Under the pieces are notes generated by a model. It worked only from the letters and a program-made list of their open reading frames with translations, was not told where the DNA came from and made no database searches. A stretch of DNA of 64,000 nucleotides. It comes from Xanthobacter autotrophicus. GTDB taxonomy: Bacteria; Pseudomonadota; Alphaproteobacteria; Rhizobiales; Xanthobacteraceae. A program made the translations under genes and the position numbers. Where the stretch lies: NCBI RefSeq assembly GCF_005871085.1, contig NZ_VAUP01000028.1, positions 427,725-491,724 of the forward strand, written 5' to 3'. Below are positions 1-8,318 of this stretch, piece by piece; the first letter of the stretch is position 1; every line of letters begins with the position of its first letter.

Positions 1-748
1 TGACGCGCGCGCCGTGGTGGGCGGTGAGGCGCTCGACCATTCCGGCCTGGGCGGCATCGTCGGCGGCGCGGAAGGCGATGTGGTGCACGCTGCCGCGCCC
101 CTGCCGGCCCGACAGGAAGCCGCCGGCCTCGCGAATGTCCACGATGGTGCCGATCTGGCCGTCGCCCTCCGCCCCGGCCGCGGTGAAGCGGATGCGGGTG
201 CCCTCGCGGCCGGTCTCGGCGAAGCCGAACACGTCGGTGAGGATGGCGGCGGTGGGGCCGGCCTCCTTGAGCAGCAGGGTAACCGAATGCAGGCCACGAA
301 TGGCATGCTCCGCCGGTACCTCGCCGCCGGTCCAGGCGGGCTCCGCGTCGATGCCGGGCACCCCGACAAGGGCGAGGCGCATGCCGTCCGGATCCTTGAA
401 GCTGATCACCGAGGCGCCGAAGCGCTTCTCCGGCAGCTCCGGGGCAAGGCCACGGGCGATCAGCCGTCCGGTCCAGTAGCCGATGGAGGCCTCCGGGATG
501 CGGAACGCCGTCTCCTGGGTCTCGCCGACGCCGGCGCGGCCCTCGTCCGCGTGCTCCCACGGGAAGAAGGTGAGGATGGAGCCGGGGCGGCCGGCGTCGT
601 CGCCGAAGTAGAAATGGTAGGTGCCGGGATCGTCGAAATTGACGGTCTTCTTCACCAGCCGAAGCCCGAGGGTGGCGGTGTAGAAATCGAGGTTGCGCCG
701 GGCCGAGCCGGCGATGGCGGTGACGTGGTGGATGCCCTTGCTGGTCAT
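1..748 (-). CDS. VOC-family ring-cleaving dioxygenase / glyoxalase-like protein (3' end outside window)
   Basis: Reading the minus strand from the ATG at 748 gives MTSKGIHHVTAIAGSARRN and then two vicinal-oxygen-chelate modules. The first begins with the His-His-Val-Thr pattern. The second begins around IRGLHSVTLLL, and GSVHHIAFRA supplies a further metal-ligand His. This arrangement is that of the extradiol ring-cleavage dioxygenase-like proteins (MhqO/YkcA type), about 310 residues long. About 249 residues are visible and the C-terminus runs off the left edge. An AGGAG sits 8 bases before the ATG, which fixes the start. Relatives are linked to hydroquinone or catechol detoxification; the substrate here is unknown. 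A palindrome at 827-842 lies about 80 bp upstream and may be its operator. Confidence 0.85.
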   Translation of the reverse strand, partial: MTSKGIHHVTAIAGSARRNLDFYTATLGLRLVKKTVNFDDPGTYHFYFGDDAGRPGSILTFFPWEHADEGRAGVGETQETAFRIPEASIGYWTGRLIARGLAPELPEKRFGASVISFKDPDGMRLALVGVPGIDAEPAWTGGEVPAEHAIRGLHSVTLLLKEAGPTAAILTDVFGFAETGREGTRIRFTAAGAEGDGQIGTIVDIREAGGFLSGRQGRGSVHHIAFRAADDAAQAGMVERLTAHHGARV

Positions 749-1093
749 GGTGGCGATCTCCTGGCCGGTGGTGTCCGGCGTTGGAGCTAATTTAGGCAAT
801 GAACGGCGGATAAGAAGTTCGATTTTATTGCATTCATGCAATGGTAGAGTGCGCGGCTGGCGCGTTCGGTGTGGCTTGCGTGGTCTCAGTGGGACGGAAC
901 CGGCGGTCGCTCATTGCTTTTCTGTGGGAGCAATGCCCAATGCCGGCGAGCCCCGCCACCGGGTGCCGTCCCCGAAGCGGGAGGGCTGTGGCGGGTTGCC
1001 GGGCTGTTCTGGCAAAACGGCCTTGGCACAACAGCCTTGGCAAGATGTGCCGCTCTCCGGGGGCTCGAAGCCGGGCGGCGATGGGAGGTTTTA
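749..1093. other. Intergenic region, no gene seen
   Basis: 345 bp between the dioxygenase start and the small exported protein, which point away from each other. The left part, 780-845, is AT-richer than its surroundings and holds the palindrome at 827-842. The rest is GC-rich. Open frames here have no family resemblance and no convincing ribosome binding site. It probably carries two divergent promoters. Confidence 0.6.
827..842. promoter_or_regulatory. Perfect 16-bp palindrome, candidate operator
   Basis: ATTGCATTCATGCAAT consists of two 7-bp arms around a TC centre, in an AT-richer stretch 79 bp upstream of the dioxygenase start. Size and position suit a MarR-, TetR- or LysR-type binding site. 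No regulator gene is adjacent in the window, so the protein that would bind is unknown. Confidence 0.45.
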
Positions 1094-1351
1094 ATGACGA
1101 CATTCAGGACACATGCGGTCCGACTCGCCCTTCTCGGGGCGGTGGCAGGCGCCGGGCTCATGGCGAGCGCCGGCAGCAGCGAGGCGGTGGTCTACTGCAA
1201 GACCGTCGGCTATCCGAAGGGCTGCGTCGCGCGTCCCACCGGGGCCGTGGTGGTGCGTCCGGCGCCCGCGGCTGGCGCCGTCGTGGTGGCCCCGCGCCGG
1301 GTGATCTACTGCACCCGTCCGGGCTATCCTCGCGGTTGCGTGGTGCGCTGA
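1094..1351 (+). CDS. Small exported protein with two Cys-X-Gly-Tyr-Pro repeats
   Basis: An 85-residue protein with GGGAGG ahead of the ATG. Residues 1 to about 30 form a signal peptide: a basic start, then a hydrophobic stretch ending in an Ala/Ser-rich region. The mature part is about 55 residues. It holds two copies of one motif, VVYCKTVGYPKGCVARP near the start and VIYCTRPGYPRGCVVR at the C-terminus, each with two Cys, joined by a Val/Ala/Pro linker. Short secreted proteins with YC-GYP-GCV repeats occur in Hyphomicrobiales. No function is established that I can name. The four Cys suggest disulfides in the periplasm. Confidence 0.75.
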   Translation: MTTFRTHAVRLALLGAVAGAGLMASAGSSEAVVYCKTVGYPKGCVARPTGAVVVRPAPAAGAVVVAPRRVIYCTRPGYPRGCVVR

Positions 1352-1577
1352 GCGCAGCCTGTGCGGGCCGCCTCACACGGGGCGGCGGGCGTCGGCGCGG
1401 TTCGGCCTGCAACCGGGCCGAACCGTACCGCACGGAGATAAAGCGGTAGCAAGGTGACGCATGGCGCGTGTGCCTGTGACAAAAATGCTCTTCCTGTGAG
1501 GAAATGTTCAGTATTCCGGGCGTTTTCGATCGGTCGCGAATCCCTTTTCCCGAGGTGAAGTGTTAAGGAGCACCTAA

Positions 1578-1598
1578 GGCAAGGGGCGGGGCCTTGCC
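1578..1598 (+). other. Hairpin in the leader of the Slam-like gene
   Basis: GGCAAGG and CCTTGCC form a 7-bp stem around a 7-base G-rich loop, 23 bases upstream of the ATG at 1622. It has no T-tract, so it is not a typical terminator. It may be part of the leader mRNA or a chance structure. Confidence 0.3.
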
Positions 1599-1621
1599 AG
1601 CAAACGCCGGAGAGATCAGGC

Positions 1622-3043
1622 ATGCTGGTATTGCGTACACATGTGGAAATCAGGAAGCGACCGGTCGCGGGGGCGACGGGTCTGAGGCGCGCGATGGGGG
1701 CCCTTGCGGTGGGCGCCCTGGCCATCGGCACCGTGACGCTGAGCGATGCACCGGGCATCGGCGTGCAGCAGGCGCTCGCGCAGCAGACGGCGGTCGCCAA
1801 TGCGGATCCCGAATTCAACACCCTGTTCCAGCAGTCGCTGAAGCGCCCGTCGGACGTGGAACTCGCCTTCCGGCTGGCGCGTCGCGCCATCGAGGTGGGC
1901 GACTATGAGGCCGCCATCGGCGTCTACGAGCGCATCCTCTTCTACAACCCCAATCTGGTGCGGGTGAAGCTGGAACTGGCGCGCCTCTATTACCGGCTCG
2001 GCGCCTACGAATCCGCCCGCGCCTATTTCGAGCCCATCGCTGAGGCCCCGGTGCTGACCAGCGCCGAGCGGGACAATATCGCCGCCTATCTGGTGGAGAT
2101 TTCCCGGCGGCTCGATCCCAACCAGATCACCGTCTATGCCCAGGTGGGCGTGCGCTACCAGTCCAACGCCAATTACGGGCCTTCGAGCCGCCTGGTGCTC
2201 GGGCAGGACCTCACCGCCCTGCTGCCGCCCGGCGCCACCAAGCAGGCGGACGGCAACGCCTTCGCACTCGCCACCGTCCGCCACGTCTATGACTTCGGCA
2301 ACCAGCGCGGCGATGTCTGGGAAAGCAACGCGAACCTTTATTATTCCCAGCAATTCCAGCTGGAGAACCTCAATCTCGGCTATGCCGAATTCAACACCGG
2401 CCCGCGCTTCGCCCTGCTGCCGGACCAACTGCCCGGCTCTTCCATCCGCGCCTATGTGATTGCCGGTGGCATCGCGCTGGGCGGCGACAGCTATCTGGGC
2501 ACCTATGGCGCGGGCGTGTCGCTCTATGCGCCGTTCAGCATGTATTTCGCCGTCGAGCCGTTCGCCGAGGTGCGCCAGCGCGAGTACCAGAACTCGCGGG
2601 ACTATCCCACGGCCAGCCTGCAGAGCGGCGACATGTGGACGCTCGGCGCCAATCTGTCGGGCCGGATTACGGACGCCTCCGGCTGGCGCGCGCGCCTTGC
2701 CTACAACAATGCCAGCGGCGACCTGCCCTGGTATTCCTACGATAATTTCGCCTTCGACCTCGCCGCGCCGGTGGAGTTCCAGGGCCTGTGGGGCGTGCGG
2801 CGGTGGGTGGCGATCCCGAGCGTCGGCTATTCGCGCTACAGCTATGATGCGCCGAACCCGTTCATCAACAGCTTCATCACCCAGGTGGACAACCAGTATC
2901 GCGTGGGCCTCGCCCTCGACGTGCCGGTCCATGAACAGTGGGGCCTGCTGACGCAGGTCCAGTACAGCTGGTCGCAGTCGACGCTGCCGAACTACGGGTT
3001 CGACAATTTCAGCGTCACCGTCGGCCCGAACGTCCGGTTCTGA
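1622..3043 (+). CDS. Slam-like outer-membrane protein: TPR domain plus C-terminal beta-barrel
   Basis: 473 residues. Residues 1-55 are a long signal peptide ending ALAQ-Q. Residues about 60-160 form TPR-like helices (DVELAFRLARRAIEVGDYEA and following). From about 170 to the end is a beta-barrel of alternating aromatic and polar strands, closing with VGPNVRF, a C-terminal Phe outer-membrane signature. Length and order match the surface lipoprotein assembly modifier family (Slam, DUF560; type XI secretion), which move partner proteins across the outer membrane. The FecR-domain gene starts 12 bases downstream and is the obvious partner. The Slam assignment rests on architecture only; a general TPR porin is the alternative. 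Confidence 0.7.
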   Translation: MLVLRTHVEIRKRPVAGATGLRRAMGALAVGALAIGTVTLSDAPGIGVQQALAQQTAVANADPEFNTLFQQSLKRPSDVELAFRLARRAIEVGDYEAAIGVYERILFYNPNLVRVKLELARLYYRLGAYESARAYFEPIAEAPVLTSAERDNIAAYLVEISRRLDPNQITVYAQVGVRYQSNANYGPSSRLVLGQDLTALLPPGATKQADGNAFALATVRHVYDFGNQRGDVWESNANLYYSQQFQLENLNLGYAEFNTGPRFALLPDQLPGSSIRAYVIAGGIALGGDSYLGTYGAGVSLYAPFSMYFAVEPFAEVRQREYQNSRDYPTASLQSGDMWTLGANLSGRITDASGWRARLAYNNASGDLPWYSYDNFAFDLAAPVEFQGLWGVRRWVAIPSVGYSRYSYDAPNPFINSFITQVDNQYRVGLALDVPVHEQWGLLTQVQYSWSQSTLPNYGFDNFSVTVGPNVRF

Positions 3044-3055
3044 GGAGCGCCGCAC

Positions 3056-4057
3056 ATGCCCATCAGCACCCCTGCGCGGCTTCTGGCGTCCGTCGCCTCC
3101 CTCGCCCTCATCGCCGCCACCGGCCCGGCGCTCGCCCAGAGCCCGTCGGTGGGCACCGCCGCCGCGGTCAACCCGCGCTCCACCGGCTCGGGAACGCGCA
3201 CGCTGGAGCTTGGCTCCAACATCGTCCATCGCGAGCGCATCGAGACCAGCAGCACCGGCAGCGTCCAGGTCCTGTTCGTGGACAAGACCACCCTGAACAT
3301 CGGCCCCAATTCCAACCTGCTGATCGACGAATTCGTCTACGATCCCAACGCCAAGAAGGGGTCCATGGCCATTTCCCTCACCAAGGGCGCCGTGCGCTTC
3401 GTGGGCGGCAATGCCAGCCATTCGGACGGGGCGGAGGTGAAGACCCCAGTGGCCACCATCGGCATTCGTGGCGGCGTCGCAGCGATCCTCCATCGCGATG
3501 GCGAGACCCAGGCCATCCTGCAGTTCGGCACGCTGACCATCGTCGGGCCCTCGGGTGAGACGGTGGTGGTGCGCCGGCCCGGCTTCATGGTCACGGTCAA
3601 CCGCGCCGGCATTACCGGGCCGACCCGGGTGCCGCAGGGCCAGATCGACGGCATCATCGCCCAGACCCGCAGCCGCACTGGCCAGAACGGCGGCCGGCCC
3701 GAACCGACGCCGGACGTGACCGGCCTCGACCGCGGCTCCAGCCATCCCTGCTCCATCCCGGTGCAGGGCCAGACCACCATGGATCTCGCCGCCGCTTCCT
3801 GCCGCTTCGTGAACACCGACCTTCAGGGCGAGGCGGACCTTATCGCCCAGCAGGCGGCGCAGCAGAACCAGGCGAACGTACTGGTGCCTCTCGTTCCGCA
3901 GACGCCGTGCCCGCCTTACAGCTACAATTGCGGCGGTGGCGGTGGTGGCGGTTATTTCGCGGTGGCACCGGTGGTTCCGCAGCTGCCACAGGGCAATCCT
4001 GGCGGTGTGGCCGGTATGGGCGGCTTTGGCCGTCCGCGTCCCGGCAGCAACTTCTGA
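3056..4057 (+). CDS. Exported FecR-domain protein
   Basis: 333 residues. A signal peptide ends near ALAQS at about residue 28, with no lipobox Cys. Residues about 45-160 are a FecR domain: ERIETSSTGSVQVLFVDKTT, then LNIGPNSNLLIDEF, then a KTPVATIGIRGG element, the usual end of the domain's beta-sheet. The C-terminal third is low-complexity, with a Gln/Ala-rich stretch, a Cys-containing segment (CPPYSYNC), a run of seven Gly, and a Pro/Gly tail ending in Phe. GAGG precedes the ATG. FecR proper is an inner-membrane sigma regulator, but free periplasmic or secreted FecR-domain proteins are common. Pairing with the Slam-like gene suggests it is that protein's cargo or surface partner (inference). 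Confidence 0.8.
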   Translation: MPISTPARLLASVASLALIAATGPALAQSPSVGTAAAVNPRSTGSGTRTLELGSNIVHRERIETSSTGSVQVLFVDKTTLNIGPNSNLLIDEFVYDPNAKKGSMAISLTKGAVRFVGGNASHSDGAEVKTPVATIGIRGGVAAILHRDGETQAILQFGTLTIVGPSGETVVVRRPGFMVTVNRAGITGPTRVPQGQIDGIIAQTRSRTGQNGGRPEPTPDVTGLDRGSSHPCSIPVQGQTTMDLAAASCRFVNTDLQGEADLIAQQAAQQNQANVLVPLVPQTPCPPYSYNCGGGGGGGYFAVAPVVPQLPQGNPGGVAGMGGFGRPRPGSNF

Positions 4058-4138
4058 GCTGGCGGCCCCGCGCCGCCGACCGTTCCTCGGTCCGGTGTGG
4101 GTCGACGGCCTGACGGAATCATCCAGACCGATAATCCT

Positions 4139-4156
4139 CTCCCCCAAGCGGGGGAG
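4139..4156. terminator. 7-bp GC hairpin between convergent genes
   Basis: CTCCCCC-AAGC-GGGGGAG, a perfect 7-bp stem, 80 bp past the FecR stop and ahead of the convergent glycosyltransferase stop. There is no T-tract, so efficiency as an intrinsic terminator is doubtful. Similar C-rich/G-rich palindromes recur between genes in this bacterial order, so it may equally be a dispersed repeat. Confidence 0.4.
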
Positions 4157-4292
4157 GGGGCGAGGGCGCACACGCTTAAACGCTCGCCGCAAACTTCCGC
4201 CGCCCGAACTCCGGCTTCGTTCCTCGCGTTGCTTGCACCGCGTCTGGGCGCGCCGTCCGAGCCCCGTGGCGACAGGCGCCGCCGGTCGGCTT

Positions 4293-5471
4293 TCAGAGCA
4301 GCGCGAGGCAACGCCGGGTCAGGACGTCGAGGGGGTCTTCCGCCAGCATCGCCCGGTGCATGCGCCCCGCGGCTGCGGCCATGAGAAGGGCATCCTCGTT
4401 CTCGTGCATGGACCGGATGGTCTCCACCGCGACCCGCACCCTGGGGTCGAACAGCGGCAGGTTGAGGCTGAGGCCGGCGGCGGCGAGGCACTCGCCGTTC
4501 AGGTAATGCTCGCCGTGGACGCAGAGCGTCACCTGGGGCACGCCGGCGAGGAGCGCCTCGGTGGCGATGCCTGCGCTGCCCTGGTGCAGCACCAGCCGGC
4601 TGCGGGCGAGAACCCCCGCGATGGGCACCGGCCGCGCGTGCACGCGCACGCCCGCCGTGCGCAGCGGCTCCATCAGGCCCGGCTCCGCGCCGGGAACATG
4701 GATCTCCAACTGCGGCCCGAGGGCGCGCAGGGCCTCCATCACATCGGGCCGGGCGGCAACCTGGGGGTGGAGATAGGCGAAGATGCTGCTCGCGTCAGGC
4801 TGTGCCGGCCCGATCGTTTCGCCGAGAATCGGCCCTTCCGCCTGCCGTTCCCGCAGATCGGCATAGGGATCGATCAGCGGGAAGGTGCGCACGAACACGT
4901 CGTCCCCCGCGAACAGCGCGCCGATCCGGTCCAGCGGCGCCATGCCCTCATCGGCGAGGGCGGCGTTGACGTTCGCCAGCAGGTCGCGGTCGTGGTGCAT
5001 GGGCGGCGCGAAATCGTGGAGCGCCGGCATCGCCTCCAGATCCGAGGGCGGCAGGCAATAGGCGGTGCCGGCCTGCATGATGGCGCAGCGCTCCCGCCCG
5101 GCCGGGGCGGCGAGGGGGGCGTAGTCGCACACCATCAGGTCGGGTTGCTCGGCATCGAGGATAACGCGCCAGCCCTTCACGGCCGTCCGCACGCTGGCGA
5201 CATCGCGCATGCCGGCGCGCCCGAGGCTGTCGCACAAGGTGGCGGAAGCCGGCAAGGCGTCTTCCGGCCGCTGCACCGGGGGCGGCCAGATCGGCGACTG
5301 GATCACCCGGATGCCGGCCTCGACGAGGGGCGCTGACAATTGCGGATAGCGCGCCGCCGCCACCACTTCGTGGCCCGCGGCCATGAGCCGGTGGCCGAGG
5401 CGCGCAAGCTGCGTCGTGTGGCCGAAGCCGGCGCCCTGCTCCCACGCCATCAGCACGCGCTTTGCCCGCAT
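4293..5471 (-). CDS. UGT-like glycosyltransferase (GT1 / GT-B fold)
   Basis: 392 residues from the ATG at 5471, preceded by GGGGAGG; the frame stays open upstream but without family similarity. The N-terminus, RVLMAWEQGAGFGHTTQLAR, is the typical acceptor-side start of GT-B glycosyltransferases acting on lipids or small molecules. The C-terminal half has the donor-binding region: LVLHQGSAGIATEALLAGVPQVTLC followed by HGEHYLNG. The motif H-x-G-x-x-G-x-x-T/E-A-L-x-x-G-V-P is diagnostic for the UDP-glycosyltransferase superfamily. The acceptor cannot be read from the sequence. It stands alone, convergent with the FecR gene and divergent from the transporter operon. Confidence 0.82.
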   Translation of the reverse strand: MRAKRVLMAWEQGAGFGHTTQLARLGHRLMAAGHEVVAAARYPQLSAPLVEAGIRVIQSPIWPPPVQRPEDALPASATLCDSLGRAGMRDVASVRTAVKGWRVILDAEQPDLMVCDYAPLAAPAGRERCAIMQAGTAYCLPPSDLEAMPALHDFAPPMHHDRDLLANVNAALADEGMAPLDRIGALFAGDDVFVRTFPLIDPYADLRERQAEGPILGETIGPAQPDASSIFAYLHPQVAARPDVMEALRALGPQLEIHVPGAEPGLMEPLRTAGVRVHARPVPIAGVLARSRLVLHQGSAGIATEALLAGVPQVTLCVHGEHYLNGECLAAAGLSLNLPLFDPRVRVAVETIRSMHENEDALLMAAAAGRMHRAMLAEDPLDVLTRRCLALL

Positions 5472-5822
5472 GGTCGGTGGCCTCCCCGCCCGCTCCTTCC
5501 GGATCTCCGCCGTCCGGGATGGAGGAGGCGGGGCCACTTGTCCAGCGTGCCGCAATGCGCAGGATCATTGCGCAGCACGGCGACAGGATGCTCAATGCAT
5601 GGGCACGCCGGGTCCTTGGCCCGCAGGCCGGTCCGCCGACCTTCCGCGAGGCGAGCCCGCCGGTGCGGGGCGGGGCTGTCGCGCGGCGGTTCGGCGGGTT
5701 CTTGGCACGCGGGTTGCTGCTCCGGCGGCAGGCTTGCGGGACAGGCCGCATCGCCCGGGGCGGGCGCGGTGGAAAAGGTGCCGACAACGCCACAGGACCG
5801 GGATCCCCGGGAGGAGCCTTGC
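5472..5822. other. Divergent intergenic region, no gene seen
   Basis: 351 bp between the glycosyltransferase and the start of the ABC transporter operon. Only spurious frames are visible and I find no convincing operator or hairpin. It must hold promoters for both directions. Confidence 0.55.
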
Positions 5823-6830
5823 ATGACGCCGTTGCGTACTCTTCTGGCCGCCGCGCTCACCCTTCTGGTGGTGGCGCCGGCCGTGGCCGAGACCGACGTG
5901 AAATTCGCCCTCGACTGGAAGTTCGAGGGGCCGTCCGCACCCTATTTCGTGGCGCTGGACAAGGGCTACTACAAGGCTGAGGGCCTCAACGTCACCATCG
6001 ATTCGGGGCCGGGCTCGGTGGCCGGCATCGCGCGGGTGGCGGCGGGCACCTATCCCATCGGCTTCTTCGATATCAACTCGCTGATGAAGTTCCGCGACCA
6101 GAATCCGGACAAGGCCGTGAAGGCCGTGCTCATGGTCTATGACGAGCCGCCCTTCTCCATCGTCACCCTCAAGAAGACCGGCATCGCCAAGCCCAAGGAC
6201 CTGGAAGGCAAGACCCTGGGCGCCCCCGCGCCCGACGGCGCCTTCGCCCAGTGGAAGGCCTTCGTGAAGGAGAATGGCATCGACGCCGACAAGGTGAAGA
6301 TCGAGAATGTGGGCTTCCCGGTGCGCGAGCCCATGCTGGCGGCAGGACAGGTGGACGCCATCACCGGCTTCTCCTTCTCCTCGTTCTTCAACCTGCGGCA
6401 GAAGGGCGTTCCCGCCGAGGACATCGTGGTGCTGCTCATGTCCAAGTACGGGCTGGTGCTCTACGGCAACGCCATCATGGTGAACCCCGACTATGCCAAG
6501 GCCCATCCCGAGGTGGTGAAGGGCTTCGTGAGGGCTACCATCAAGGGCATCATCGAGACCGCCCGCGATCCCAAGGCCGCCATCGCCTCGGTGATGAAGC
6601 GCAACGAGACGGCGGACGAGGCCATCGAGCTGGCGCGCCTGGAAATGGCCCTGCGCGACAACATCGTCACCGCCTGGGTGAAAGCCAACGGCGTGGGCGA
6701 CGTGGATCCGGCGCGGCTCGCCAAATCCATCGACCAGGTGGCCATCACCTATGATTTCAAGGCCAAGCCCACGGCATCGGACATCTTCACCGGCGAATAC
6801 CTGCCGCCGGTGGCGGACCGCAAGCTGTAG
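5823..6830 (+). CDS. NitT/TauT-family ABC transporter substrate-binding protein
   Basis: 335 residues, with GGGAGGAG 6 bases before the ATG. A signal peptide of about 23 residues ends APAVAE. The mature part has the NMT1/THI5-like fold signature: VKFALDWKFEGPSAPYFVALDKGYYKAEG, then IGFFDINSLMKF, ending with a C-terminal lobe rich in Ala and Lys. This family binds nitrate, sulfonates, pyrimidine precursors, riboflavin or aromatic acids. It is the first gene of an operon whose last two genes encode a xanthine dehydrogenase-type enzyme. I infer the ligand to be that enzyme's substrate, perhaps a purine or another N-heterocycle. Confidence 0.88.
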   Translation: MTPLRTLLAAALTLLVVAPAVAETDVKFALDWKFEGPSAPYFVALDKGYYKAEGLNVTIDSGPGSVAGIARVAAGTYPIGFFDINSLMKFRDQNPDKAVKAVLMVYDEPPFSIVTLKKTGIAKPKDLEGKTLGAPAPDGAFAQWKAFVKENGIDADKVKIENVGFPVREPMLAAGQVDAITGFSFSSFFNLRQKGVPAEDIVVLLMSKYGLVLYGNAIMVNPDYAKAHPEVVKGFVRATIKGIIETARDPKAAIASVMKRNETADEAIELARLEMALRDNIVTAWVKANGVGDVDPARLAKSIDQVAITYDFKAKPTASDIFTGEYLPPVADRKL

Positions 6831-6864
6831 GCCTCAAGCTGTAGGGGGGCGATCGGGATCGGCG

Positions 6865-7491
6865 ATGCGCATCTACGGGATGAACGGGTCGGGCAATTGC
6901 TGGAAGGCGGCGCAGATTCTCAGCCTCACCGGGCACGCCTTCGAGTGGGTGGAGACTGTGAGCGGCGCCGCCGGCACCCGCTCGCCGGACTTCCTCGCTC
7001 TCAATCCCATCGGCAAGGTTCCCGTCGTGGTGCTCGATGACGGGACGGCGCTGCGGGAAAGCAACGCCATTCTGCTGCACTTCGCCGAAGGCACGCCGTG
7101 GCTGCCGCAGTCCGGCCTTCGCCGCACCCGCGTGCACGAGTGGCTGTTCTTCGAGCAATACAGCCACGAGCCCTATATCGCGGTGGCGCGCTATCTGAAA
7201 TCGTGGCTGCGGCAGCCCCATCTTCACGAGGCGCGGCTGGCCGACTGCGCCACCCGCGGCGCCGCCGCGCTCGATGTCATGGAGCAGCACCTTGCGGGCC
7301 AGCCATGGCTCGCGGGGGAGGGGGCGACCATCGCCGACCTTGCCCTGTTCGCCTACACCCATCGCGCCGAGGAAGCGGACTTCGACCTCGCACGGTGGCC
7401 GGCGGTGCTCGCCTGGGTGGAGCGGGTGGCCGCGTTGCCGGGCATAAGTGTCATCCCGCCGCTCGCCGAGATCCTGCCCCGCGCCAGTTGA
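6865..7491 (+). CDS. Glutathione S-transferase-like protein in the transporter/hydroxylase operon
   Basis: 208 residues. The N-terminal thioredoxin-fold half begins MRIYGMNGSGNCWKAAQI, with the Asn-Cys/Ser position where GSTs activate glutathione. LNPIGKVPVVVLDDG carries the cis-Pro, and RESNAILLHFAEG the gamma-glutamyl-binding Glu-Ser pair. The C-terminal helical half includes a GEGATIADLALFAYTHRA N-capping box. The start at 6865 lies 34 bases after the binding-protein stop. A GST inside a transport/oxidation operon may reduce or conjugate an intermediate. The position is clear, the reaction is not. Confidence 0.82.
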   Translation: MRIYGMNGSGNCWKAAQILSLTGHAFEWVETVSGAAGTRSPDFLALNPIGKVPVVVLDDGTALRESNAILLHFAEGTPWLPQSGLRRTRVHEWLFFEQYSHEPYIAVARYLKSWLRQPHLHEARLADCATRGAAALDVMEQHLAGQPWLAGEGATIADLALFAYTHRAEEADFDLARWPAVLAWVERVAALPGISVIPPLAEILPRAS

Positions 7492-7534
7492 CGATGGCGG
7501 CTGTACAGGCCGCTCCAGATCCGAAAGGCCCGTC

Positions 7535-8317
7535 GTGATCGCCCTCGACAACGTGACCCTCACCTATCCCGGCCGAACCGGTCCGGTGACGGCGCTGGCC
7601 GGCACCACGCTCCATGTGCGGCGGGGCGAGTTCGCCGCCGTGGTGGGGCCGTCCGGCTGCGGCAAGTCCACGCTCATGAAGCTGGTGACGGGCCTCATCC
7701 GCCCCACCTCCGGCACTGTGGCGGTGGAGGGCAAGCCGGTGACCGGCCCGGTGAAGCTTGCCGGCATGGCGTTCCAGAACGCCAACCTGCTGCCGTGGCG
7801 CACCGTGCTCGCCAATGTGATGCTGCCGCTGGAGATCGTGCCGCCCTACCGCCAGCGCTTCTCGCGGGACAAGGCCGCGTTCCAGGACAAGGCCATGGCG
7901 CTGCTCAACGTGGTGGGCCTCGGCGCCTTCGCGGACCGGTTTCCGTGGGAGATGTCCGGCGGCATGCAGCAGCGCGCTTCCCTGTGCCGCGCGCTCATCC
8001 ATGAGCCGGCGCTGCTGATGCTGGACGAGCCGTTCGCGGCGCTGGACGCCTTCACCCGCGAGGAATTGTGGTGCGTGCTGCGCGACCTCTGGCAGAAGCT
8101 CGGCTTCACGGTGATCCTGGTGACCCACGATCTGCGGGAGGCCGGCTTTCTGGCCGACACCATCCATGTGATGAGCGCGCGCCCCGGCCGCATCGTCGAG
8201 ACCCGCGCCGTGGACTTCCCGAGGCCGCGGGACCTCGATGTCTGCTACACGTCGGACTTCACCCAGCTGGTGCACGAGCTGCGCGGCAAGATCGCCGAAG
8301 CCCGGCAGGCGGCGTGA
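7535..8317 (+). CDS. ABC transporter ATP-binding protein (NitT/TauT type)
   Basis: 260 residues from a GTG at 7535. The frame is open further upstream but overlaps the GST gene and has no similarity there. Walker A is GPSGCGKST, the Q-loop region AFQNANLLPWR, the signature SGGMQQR, Walker B LLMLDEPFAAL and the switch His THDLREA. This matches the TauB/SsuB/NrtD type in length and motifs. It energises uptake through the permease encoded immediately downstream, with one base between stop and start. Confidence 0.92.
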   Translation: MIALDNVTLTYPGRTGPVTALAGTTLHVRRGEFAAVVGPSGCGKSTLMKLVTGLIRPTSGTVAVEGKPVTGPVKLAGMAFQNANLLPWRTVLANVMLPLEIVPPYRQRFSRDKAAFQDKAMALLNVVGLGAFADRFPWEMSGGMQQRASLCRALIHEPALLMLDEPFAALDAFTREELWCVLRDLWQKLGFTVILVTHDLREAGFLADTIHVMSARPGRIVETRAVDFPRPRDLDVCYTSDFTQLVHELRGKIAEARQAA

Positions 8318-8318
8318 G

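Noticed and set aside
1360..1390. GCCGCC/GGCGGC hairpin as terminator of the small exported gene
   Set aside because: Short GC stem without a T-tract; such pairs are common by chance at this GC content.
841..1449. Plus-strand open frame through the small exported protein
   Set aside because: Different frame from the protein with signal peptide and binding site; Arg/Gly-rich shadow.
1616..4192. Very long open frame on the minus strand opposite the Slam-like and FecR genes
   Set aside because: It is an antisense shadow of GC-rich coding DNA; composition is His/Arg/Ala-rich with no family words, while the plus-strand genes have signal peptides and domains.
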